From Trueperaceae bacterium (lineage in GTDB: Bacteria > Deinococcota > Deinococci > Deinococcales > Trueperaceae): 7,327 bases of DNA. The notes under the pieces were generated by a model that made no database searches, was not told where the DNA came from, and saw only the letters and a list, made by a program, of their open reading frames with translations. The position numbers and the translations under genes were made by a program. The stretch's first letter is position 1; each line of letters starts with the position of its first letter. Shown here in pieces: positions 1 through 5,221 of the stretch. The stretch spans positions 1 through 7,327 of the forward strand of contig JAGXHO010000233.1 of NCBI GenBank assembly GCA_024636105.1. The letters are read 5' to 3'.

Positions 1-1236
1 CCCGTCGCGCCGCGCGACCAGCACGTCGGCGCCCGTCGCCGTGAGCCCGACCGCATCGACGTCGGCGGCGAGCCAGGCGCGTTCGCCCGAGGGCCAGGTC
101 CGAGCCTGCAGCGAACCGTCGCGCGCCGCGAGCCACAACCGCCCGCCGGCGACCAACGGCGGCGCGCTGACCTCGTCCTCGAGCTCGACGCGCGCGTGCA
201 CCGCCCCGTCGGCCGGGCGCAGGACGGCGAGCGCGTCCGCGCGCTGGCCGACGAGCAGGAAGCCGTCGGCCGCCGCAATCCCGGCCGGCCATTGCGGACC
301 CTCCTCGAGCCGGACCTGCCACCGCGGTCGCAGCGCGGCGGCGTCGGCGATCGCGGTCGGGTACGCGCTGCGGTGGCCGGCGCCGGCGTGCGAACGGTGC
401 GTCGCGCGCGCGATGCCGTCGGCCCGGATCGCACGCAGGGCATCGGCGACGGTCGCGGCGGAGCCCGGTCGAGCCGCGGGCTGCTTGGCCAGCAGCCGCG
501 CGAGCAGGTGCGAGAGCGCGGGCGGGATCGCGGGATGGACGTCCATGGCGGCGCTGGGCTCGTGGTAGACGTGCTGGTACATGATCGCTTGGTCGTTCTC
601 GGCGTCGAACGGAGCGACCCCGGTCGCTGCCCGGTAGAGCACGGCGCCGAAGGCGTACAGGTCGGTCGCCGCGCCCGTCGCGTCGCCCGTCGCCTGTTCC
701 GGCGCCATGTACTGCGGCGTCCCCAGCGTCGATCCGGTCCGCGTCAACTGCCGCGACGTCTCGGTGAGCTGCACGAGGCCGAAGTCCATGAGCTTCGGTC
801 GTCCGGACTCGGTCAGCAGGATGTTGCGTGGCGTGAGGTCGCGGTGCACCATGCCGAGGCGGTGGACGTACGCGAGGGCGTCGGCCACCTCGGCGGCTCC
901 GTCGAGCAGGGCCGCGAACGGTTCGGGGTCCTCGGCGAGCGGCCCGAGGTCGGTGAACGCCCCACCGTCGACGAGCTCCATGGCGAAGTAGACGTGCTCG
1001 CCCTGGCCGAGGTCGTAGATCGAGACGACCGCGGGGTGGTTGAGGCGAGCGAGGGCGCGGATCTCGCGGCGGAACCGGTCGGCATCGAGTTCGGTGAGGT
1101 GCGGGCGCAGGACCTTGAGCGCCACGGTGCGTTCGAGCCGCCGGTCGTGGGCGCGGAACACGTGGCCCATGCCGCCGTGCCCGAGCGGACCCAGGACGTC
1201 GTAGCGACCGTCGATGACGTCACCGGGGTGGAACAC
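1..1236 (-). CDS. Ser/Thr protein kinase with C-terminal PQQ-like beta-propeller (3' end outside window)
   Basis: This is a Hanks-type Ser/Thr kinase that transfers ATP gamma-phosphate to protein substrates. The 412 visible residues show a glycine loop (LGHGGMG, 18-24), VALK lysine K41, alphaC glutamate E58, catalytic loop HRDLTPRN (131-138), DFG (151-153) and APE (178-180). The kinase domain covers about residues 12-270. A linker of about 30 residues follows, and from about 300 come beta-propeller-like blades (RPRWQVRL, ADGFLLVGQR, AGGRLWLAARDGSLQA) that continue past the window edge. No membrane segment lies between the two parts. The architecture resembles the Deinococcus quinoprotein kinase RqkA (DR2518), where the propeller is a sensor; orthology is not proven. 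The usual Lys of HRDLKPxN is Thr135. The start is GTG; it is forced, because an in-frame TGA ending the upstream RHH gene lies one codon before it. No good Shine-Dalgarno is visible, so translation is probably coupled to the RHH gene. Confidence 0.9.
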   Translation of the reverse strand, partial: MFHPGDVIDGRYDVLGPLGHGGMGHVFRAHDRRLERTVALKVLRPHLTELDADRFRREIRALARLNHPAVVSIYDLGQGEHVYFAMELVDGGAFTDLGPLAEDPEPFAALLDGAAEVADALAYVHRLGMVHRDLTPRNILLTESGRPKLMDFGLVQLTETSRQLTRTGSTLGTPQYMAPEQATGDATGAATDLYAFGAVLYRAATGVAPFDAENDQAIMYQHVYHEPSAAMDVHPAIPPALSHLLARLLAKQPAARPGSAATVADALRAIRADGIARATHRSHAGAGHRSAYPTAIADAAALRPRWQVRLEEGPQWPAGIAAADGFLLVGQRADALAVLRPADGAVHARVELEDEVSAPPLVAGGRLWLAARDGSLQARTWPSGERAWLAADVDAVGLTATGADVLVARRDG

Positions 1237-1239
1237 CGG

Positions 1240-1452
1240 TCAGGCGGTCTCGTCGAGCCCCTCGAGCAGGGCAGGGTCGAGTTGGCCGGCCTCGACCGCC
1301 CGGTTCAGCATCTGGATGCCGAGCCGCACGACCTCGGACTTGGACACCAGGCGCTCCGGGTTGGAGAGGTGGTACGCGGTCTTGGTGAGGAGCGAGTCCT
1401 GCTCCTCGCTGATGACCACCTGCAGACGCTTGCTCTTGCTCAGCTTCGGCAC
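1240..1452 (-). CDS. small ribbon-helix-helix (CopG/Arc-like) DNA-binding protein
   Basis: This is a 70-residue protein with a ribbon-helix-helix layout. A basic N-terminus (PKLSKSKR, 2-9) leads into a strand (RLQVVIS, 9-15). Helix A follows (about 16-35), then a turn with SKSE (37-40) and helix B (EVVRLGIQMLNRAVEAG, 40-56), with a short acidic tail. Such proteins dimerise; the paired strands enter the DNA major groove and they usually act as repressors. The GTG start is supported by GGGAGGG four bases upstream; no in-frame ATG fits. It is the first gene of a two-gene unit with the kinase and sits beside the divergent murA promoter, so autoregulation, control of murA, or being a kinase substrate are all plausible inferences. 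I recognise the fold, not a named family. Confidence 0.8.
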   Translation of the reverse strand: MPKLSKSKRLQVVISEEQDSLLTKTAYHLSNPERLVSKSEVVRLGIQMLNRAVEAGQLDPALLEGLDETA

Positions 1453-1456
1453 GTCG

Positions 1457-1463
1457 CCCTCCC
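1457..1463 (-). promoter_or_regulatory. Shine-Dalgarno of the RHH gene
   Basis: The minus-strand sequence GGGAGGG lies four bases before the GTG at 1452. It is the best ribosome-binding site in this block and decides the start of the 70-residue protein. Confidence 0.75.
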
Positions 1464-1497
1464 GGCGGTGCCCGTGGCTGCCCGCCTCTGATCGCTC

Positions 1498-1507
1498 AGT
1501 GTAGCAT
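1498..1507 (-). promoter_or_regulatory. predicted extended -10 promoter of the RHH-kinase unit
   Basis: Read on the minus strand this is ATGCTACACT, i.e. TG-C-TACACT, an extended -10 motif. No good -35 stands 17 bp upstream (GATGCG), but extended -10 promoters can do without one. Transcription would begin near 1491 and leave a leader of about 40 nt before the GTG at 1452. Confidence 0.45.
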
Positions 1508-1528
1508 GGTCGGTACGTGCCGCATCGG

Positions 1529-1557
1529 TTGACCATACCAACGTACAGCGCTACACT
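1529..1557 (+). promoter_or_regulatory. predicted sigma70-type promoter of murA
   Basis: The -35 TTGACC (1529-1534) matches five of six consensus bases. A 17-bp spacer separates it from the -10 TACACT (1552-1557), which matches four of six. Transcription would start near 1564, giving a leader of roughly 57 nt before the murA ATG. The spacing is ideal and the site is in the only AT-richer stretch, but no start has been mapped. Confidence 0.65.
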
Positions 1558-1610
1558 CACGTTACACATCGTGCGCATCCGACGCTGGTTCGGAGCACGC
1601 GCGATCCCCT

Positions 1611-1616
1611 GGAGGG
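1611..1616 (+). promoter_or_regulatory. Shine-Dalgarno of murA
   Basis: GGAGGG lies four bases upstream of the murA ATG at 1621. It is a strong site and fixes the start so that the protein begins with the usual short lead into the first beta-strand. Confidence 0.8.
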
Positions 1617-1620
1617 ACCG

Positions 1621-2967
1621 ATGAACCCACGCGCCGCGCTCGTCGTCGACGGTGGCACCCCCCTGCACGGGGAAGTGCACGTCCACGCCGCCAAGAATTC
1701 CGCCCTGTACCTGATCCTCGCTTCGATCCTCACCGACGAGCCGGTCGTCCTCGAGGGGGTGCCCAAGCTGTCCGACGTCCTCGTCGGACTCGAGATCCTG
1801 GAGCACGTCGGCGTGGACGTCCATTGGACCGGCCGCGACGTCCGGCTCCACGCTCGCGAGCTGCGCACGACGGCCGCTCCCTACCGGCTGGTCAGCAAGA
1901 TGCGGGCGAGCTTCGTGGTGATGGGCGCCTTGCTCGCGCGCGCGGGCGAAGCGCGCATCTCGATGCCCGGCGGCTGCGCGTTCGGCCCGCGGCCCGTCGA
2001 TCGTCACCTCAAGGCCTTCGCCGATCTCGGGGTGGAGGTCGACGACGACGCCGGCGACTTCGTCGCTCGGCGCCGTGGCCGCATCGAGGGGCGGGTGGTG
2101 TTCGAGTCGCCGACCGTGGGCGGCACGCAGAACGTCCTGCTCGCGAGCGCCCTCGGCAGCGGCGAAGTGGTGATCGAGAACGCCGCGCTCGAACCCGAGA
2201 TCGCGGATCTCGCCGACCTGCTCGTCGCGATGGGCGCCCGGATCGAGGGGGCCGGAACCCCCCGGATCCACGTCCAGGGCGTCGAACGGCTGCACGGTGC
2301 GCGCTTCCGACCGATCCCGGACCGGATCGAGGCCGGGACCTTCATGCTCGCGGCCGCCGCCACGCGCGGGGACGTCACCGTCCGCGGGGTGCGCGCCGAG
2401 CACCTTGGCGCCGTGCGCGACCGCCTGAGCGAGGCGGGGGTGCGCATGATCGACGTCGGACGCGATGGGCTGCGCGTCGACGCCACCGGCGTACTGCGCT
2501 CGGTCGACGTCACCGCGACCGAGTACCCGGGCGTCCCGACCGACTTGCAGGCGCCGTTCGGGGCCTTCTTGGCCACGACCCCGGGCGTGGGCGTCGTGCG
2601 CGACCGGGTCTACCCGGACCGCTTCACCCACGTCGAGGAGCTGCGCAAGATGGGCGCCCGCGTCGAACTGAGCGACCAGACGCTCGTCGTGCGCGGCCGT
2701 GCGCTCGAAGGGGCCGACGTGCACGCGGCCGACATCCGGGCCGGAGGGGCGCTCGTCGTCGCGGCCCTCGCGGCCCGCGGCCGTTCGCGCGTGACCGGCG
2801 TCGAGTACATCGACCGCGGCTACGAGCGCTTCGCGGAACGTCTCGCAGGGCTCGGTGCGCGCGTGGTGCGCGAAGAGGACGGCGCTTCGGGGGCCGCGTC
2901 CACGTCCGCCGCGCCGTCCGAGGTCGCCACGACGGCGTCGTCCGAGCGCTCCACCGCCTCGGACTGA
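1621..2967 (+). CDS. murA: UDP-N-acetylglucosamine 1-carboxyvinyltransferase (MurA)
   Basis: MurA transfers enolpyruvate from phosphoenolpyruvate to UDP-GlcNAc, the first committed cytoplasmic step of peptidoglycan synthesis and the fosfomycin target. The 448-residue protein has the two-lobed EPSP-synthase fold. K25-N26 (AAKNSAL) matches the Lys-Asn pair of the active site, and C119 in MPGGCAFGPRPVD is the catalytic and fosfomycin-reactive Cys, so fosfomycin sensitivity by target is expected. R124 and D308 (PGVPTDLQAPF) are also conserved, and the family C-terminal motif YIDRGYERF is present. The conserved enzyme ends near residue 418. A tail of about 30 residues rich in Ala, Ser and Thr follows, longer than in typical 417-430-residue MurA. 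The gene stands alone on its strand, with its own promoter and ribosome-binding site, and its last 148 bp overlap the convergent membrane-protein gene. No terminator is visible. Confidence 0.96.
   Translation: MNPRAALVVDGGTPLHGEVHVHAAKNSALYLILASILTDEPVVLEGVPKLSDVLVGLEILEHVGVDVHWTGRDVRLHARELRTTAAPYRLVSKMRASFVVMGALLARAGEARISMPGGCAFGPRPVDRHLKAFADLGVEVDDDAGDFVARRRGRIEGRVVFESPTVGGTQNVLLASALGSGEVVIENAALEPEIADLADLLVAMGARIEGAGTPRIHVQGVERLHGARFRPIPDRIEAGTFMLAAAATRGDVTVRGVRAEHLGAVRDRLSEAGVRMIDVGRDGLRVDATGVLRSVDVTATEYPGVPTDLQAPFGAFLATTPGVGVVRDRVYPDRFTHVEELRKMGARVELSDQTLVVRGRALEGADVHAADIRAGGALVVAALAARGRSRVTGVEYIDRGYERFAERLAGLGARVVREEDGASGAASTSAAPSEVATTASSERSTASD
2820..2967. other. tail-to-tail antisense overlap of murA and the convergent membrane-protein gene
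   Basis: The murA stop (2967) lies 148 bp inside the convergent gene, whose TAG is at 2820-2822. The overlap encodes the last 48 residues of MurA and about the last 48 residues of the minus-strand protein. Up to about MurA residue 418 the plus-strand codons are family-conserved, so the minus frame there is the passenger. Confidence 0.85.
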
Positions 2968-3905
2968 CGCTCCTCGGCCTCGACGTTCGCTGCGACGTTC
3001 GCTTCGACGTTCGCTGCGTTGCCCGCTGCGTCGGTCGCGCCCTCGTCCGGCACGGCGGCCAGGTCTTCGTCGCCGATGAGCTCCGGCGGACCCGCGACGG
3101 CGGCGGCCGCGACCGGCGTGGCCACGGGTGCGGGCCGCGAGCGCCCACGCCAGACCAGGCCGACCACGACCAGCACCAGGCCACCGCCCATCCACCACCA
3201 CCACGGAGATGCACCCCCGAGCGGCACGCGCGCGGCGCCCCGGGGGAGCCGAGCCGTCGCGTGGAGCCGAAGCAGGGCGTCGTTGCCGCCGGGCACCACC
3301 GAGACGACCGGGGGCGTCGCCAGCGGGCCCGCGAACGCCCAAGGCGACGCCTCGGCGGCGAACGGCCGCCAGCCCGTGTCGGAGAACGGATCGTAGACGC
3401 CGCTGACGGCCACCCACGCCCCCTCGGCCGGCAGGTCGGTGGGCCACGGGACGCGAACCGTCCGCCCGACGACCTCGAACCCCACCGAGCGCGCCGTCGG
3501 CTGCGCGTCGGGCCCGGCGGTCCACACCCACGCACCCGGTCCCGCGACGCGCACGGCGACCGCCCAGCCGGCTTCGTCCGGCGCCGCGAGGCCGGTACCG
3601 GGGAGCGCCGCGAGCCCGACGGCGTCGGGGTCCATCAGATAGGCCTCGACGATCGGCTGCAGCAGCGGCGCCTCCGGATCGATCGCCGCGAGTTCGATCT
3701 CGAACACGGTGCTGCCATCCGGGTCACTGGCCCAGCGGGCATCGAGCAGGTCGTACCAGGCCGGATCGGCGTACCGCGCCGCGGTCGGCGGCGTCAGCCC
3801 GGCGCCGAGCGCGTCGCCGACCTCGGGCGCTTGCGCGACCGCGACGGCGCTCAAACCGAGGGCAGCGAGCCACGCCACGACCAGGCGGCGGCAAGGCACG
3901 CTCAC
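2820..3905 (-). CDS. exported, membrane-anchored protein of unknown function with acidic cytoplasmic tail
   Basis: The 361-residue protein begins with a signal peptide (basic CRR, a hydrophobic run at 8-24, likely cleavage near AVA-QA at 23-26). An extracytoplasmic region (about 27-230) is rich in Trp, Pro and Gly. It contains GWAVAVRVAGPGAWVWTA (113-130) and SGVYDPFSDTGWRPF (168-182), weakly reminiscent of glucodextranase C-terminal-type beta-domains; this is a tentative resemblance. PWWWW (234-238) leads into a membrane helix (about 239-253) followed by RGRSR, so the C-terminal 100 residues should be cytoplasmic. That tail is Ala-rich and acidic with NVEANVAANVEA repeats (299-310), then abruptly basic (346-361) where it lies antisense to conserved murA codons. 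The GTG start overlaps the yvcK stop as GTGA. It is the last gene of the his-yvcK operon. I cannot assign a function. Confidence 0.8.
   Translation of the reverse strand: MSVPCRRLVVAWLAALGLSAVAVAQAPEVGDALGAGLTPPTAARYADPAWYDLLDARWASDPDGSTVFEIELAAIDPEAPLLQPIVEAYLMDPDAVGLAALPGTGLAAPDEAGWAVAVRVAGPGAWVWTAGPDAQPTARSVGFEVVGRTVRVPWPTDLPAEGAWVAVSGVYDPFSDTGWRPFAAEASPWAFAGPLATPPVVSVVPGGNDALLRLHATARLPRGAARVPLGGASPWWWWMGGGLVLVVVGLVWRGRSRPAPVATPVAAAAVAGPPELIGDEDLAAVPDEGATDAAGNAANVEANVAANVEAEERQSEAVERSDDAVVATSDGAADVDAAPEAPSSSRTTRAPSPARRSAKRS
2982..3029. repeat. 12-bp tandem repeat (about four copies) inside the membrane-protein tail
   Basis: Copies GACGTTCGCTGC (2982-2993), GACGTTCGCTTC (2994-3005) and GACGTTCGCTGC (3006-3017) are followed by a degenerate GTTGCCCGCTGC (3018-3029). 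The unit is a multiple of three, so gain or loss only adds or removes four residues of the minus-strand protein (xANV-type units, residues about 293-308). It starts 14 bp beyond the murA stop. Confidence 0.85.
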
Positions 3906-3910
3906 CGTGC
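3896..3910 (-). promoter_or_regulatory. small hairpin with the GTGA stop/start in its loop
   Basis: On the minus-strand RNA, GCACG and CGUGC form a 5-bp GC-rich stem whose five-base loop holds the GUG start of the membrane-protein gene together with most of the yvcK stop. It may help terminating ribosomes reinitiate, but a stem this short in high-GC DNA could be chance. Confidence 0.3.
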
Positions 3911-5221
3911 GCCCCGGCGCATCGGCGCCAGCGCCACGAGCGCGCTCGCGAGCGCCGTTGGCTCGTGCTGCGCGTGGCGCCCCTTCCCCAGGAGCGGGGC
4001 GCCGATCGTCGCCATGCCGGCCGCCTCCGCACGCGCCTCGTCGAACGGGACCGGCTCCGCGCCTTCCGTGGCGTACGCGGCGAGCCGCGTCTCGTCGATG
4101 GAGGTGCGGTTGCCCAGGACGACGTCGGGCCAGCGCCCCAGGTGCGCGTGCACTACCTCGAGGTGGCGCCACAGGTCGAAGCCGTCGGTCTCGCCGGCTT
4201 CCGTCATGAGGTTGGCGACGTAGACGAGCTTGGCGGACGTCGTCCGAAGCGCCTCGGAGACCCCCGGCACCATCATGGGGGGCAGGGTCGACGTGAAGAG
4301 GCTGCCAGGCCCGAGCACGATCAGCTCCGCGCGGTCGATGGCGGCGACGGCCTCCGGCATCGCCTCGGCGTCGCCGGGAAGCAGTTCGAGGCGAGCGCTC
4401 GCCCCGGGCACCACGCGCACCGCGCTCTCGCCGGCGACGACGGTGCCGTCCGCCTTGGTGACGCGCAGCGTCACCGGCCGCGGGGTGGCGGGCCACACCG
4501 CGCCCTGCAGCTCGAGGAGTCGGTTCAACGACCGCAGCGCGTCGCCGAAGTCGCCCTCGACCTCGTTGAGCGTGGCGATGAGCACGTTGCCGAAGGTGTG
4601 ACCGAGCAGGTCGTCGCCCCTTCGGAAGCGGTACTGGAGCAGGCGACCCAGCGCCGCCTCGTCGGTCGCGAGGGCCGCGAGGCAGTCGGTCAGGTCGCCG
4701 GGCGCCGGCATCCCGAAAGCAGCCCGGAGGCGTCCCGTCGAACCCCCGTCGTCGCTGACGGCCACGACCGCCGTCAGGTTGCTCGTGTGCGCCCGCAGTC
4801 CGCGCAACAGCAAGCTGAGGCCGGTGCCACCCCCCAGCGCGACGATGCGAGGTCCACGCGCCAGGACGAGGCGCCGATGGAGCACTTCGGCGACTTCGTG
4901 CGGACGCTGCACCCAGTTGGACAGCAGCGAGCGGTTGAGCCGGCCGAGGGCCATGATCGCGACGACCGTCCCCGCCAGCGCGACGGCGACCCCCAGCCAA
5001 CCCGCATGGCGCGCCCAGGCGTCGCCGACCAACATGCGCTCGATCGGCGCCGCGAGCTCGCGACGGCCCTCGCCGAGCATCCAGAACACGGCGACCGCGA
5101 AGCCGGTCGCGGCCACCAGGCTACCGACCACCGCCCACACGACGTGGCGCTTCACGCCCATGCCGGGCGTCAGCCAGAGCCGCCACGACGTCACGTACTG
5201 CCAACGGTCGGCCGGGGTCAC
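3902..5221 (-). CDS. yvcK: YvcK/GlmR-family (CofD-like) protein with N-terminal membrane anchor
   Basis: YvcK proteins have a CofD-like Rossmann fold, bind UDP-GlcNAc and adjust carbon flow into peptidoglycan precursors, being needed for cell shape during gluconeogenic growth. This 439-residue protein has the family motifs ALGGGTGLS (128-136), SDDGGSTG (156-163), PGDLTDCLAAL (174-184), GHTFGN (207-212), LGPGSLFTS (303-311) and YVANLMTEAGET (334-345). Bacillus YvcK is about 317 residues; the extra N-terminal 120 residues carry two membrane helices (about 25-49 and 72-92) and the motif WLTPGMGVKRH, which I recall from the anchored YvcK subgroup and which supports the upstream start. The GTG start overlaps the stop of the SPOR gene as GTGA, with a hairpin immediately upstream and no clear Shine-Dalgarno, suggesting coupling. 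In Bacillus and Mycobacterium YvcK is phosphorylated by Ser/Thr kinases, notable given the kinase at the left edge. Confidence 0.92.
   Translation of the reverse strand: MTPADRWQYVTSWRLWLTPGMGVKRHVVWAVVGSLVAATGFAVAVFWMLGEGRRELAAPIERMLVGDAWARHAGWLGVAVALAGTVVAIMALGRLNRSLLSNWVQRPHEVAEVLHRRLVLARGPRIVALGGGTGLSLLLRGLRAHTSNLTAVVAVSDDGGSTGRLRAAFGMPAPGDLTDCLAALATDEAALGRLLQYRFRRGDDLLGHTFGNVLIATLNEVEGDFGDALRSLNRLLELQGAVWPATPRPVTLRVTKADGTVVAGESAVRVVPGASARLELLPGDAEAMPEAVAAIDRAELIVLGPGSLFTSTLPPMMVPGVSEALRTTSAKLVYVANLMTEAGETDGFDLWRHLEVVHAHLGRWPDVVLGNRTSIDETRLAAYATEGAEPVPFDEARAEAAGMATIGAPLLGKGRHAQHEPTALASALVALAPMRRGAR

Larger units (their letters stand above)
1498..1557. repeat. inverted repeat AGTGTAGC / GCTACACT spanning both -10 elements
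   Basis: AGTGTAGC (1498-1505) and GCTACACT (1550-1557) are perfect 8-bp inverted copies separated by 44 bp. Each arm contains one of the two divergent TACACT -10 elements. The symmetry may simply reflect similar promoters, or the arms may also be a pair of operator half-sites for the adjacent RHH protein. Confidence 0.6.
1453..1620. other. divergent intergenic control region (RHH-kinase / murA)
   Basis: These 168 bp are the only sizeable non-coding stretch in the window. The core (about 1495-1570) is clearly more AT-rich than the flanking coding DNA. It contains a murA promoter on the plus strand, an extended -10 on the minus strand, the inverted repeat AGTGTAGC/GCTACACT, and a second short inverted repeat ATGGTC (1506-1511) / GACCAT (1531-1536). 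A TACAC repeat recurs at 1552-1556 and 1563-1567. I see no riboswitch-like fold or leader peptide. Confidence 0.8.

Noticed and set aside
1..1452. RHH plus kinase as a HipBA-like toxin-antitoxin pair
   Set aside because: The kinase has Hanks-type motifs (GxGGMG, HRD, DFG, APE) and a propeller, not a HipA fold, and HipB is helix-turn-helix. The order alone does not support a toxin.
196..1491. A 431-codon plus-strand open frame antisense to the kinase and RHH gene
   Set aside because: The minus strand carries all kinase motifs in order; the plus frame has none and has no ribosome-binding site.
1558..1620. A riboswitch or leader peptide ahead of murA
   Set aside because: The predicted leader is only about 57 nt, with no recognisable aptamer motif and no start codon with a ribosome-binding site other than that of murA.
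2940..3030. A terminator at the murA/membrane-protein junction
   Set aside because: I found no stem followed by a T-run on either strand; the junction is coding on both strands and the repeats there are direct, not inverted.
1453..3531. Minus-strand frame open from 3531 through the whole of murA into the RHH gene
   Set aside because: Only the final 70 codons resemble a protein; the rest is antisense to conserved murA codons and crosses the divergent promoter. The RHH gene has its own GTG and Shine-Dalgarno.
1824..4223. A 799-codon plus-strand open frame across murA and beyond
   Set aside because: Its translation is Arg/Pro/Gly-rich with no family motif, and it lies in another frame of murA and antisense to the membrane protein and YvcK. 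High-GC DNA commonly leaves such frames open.
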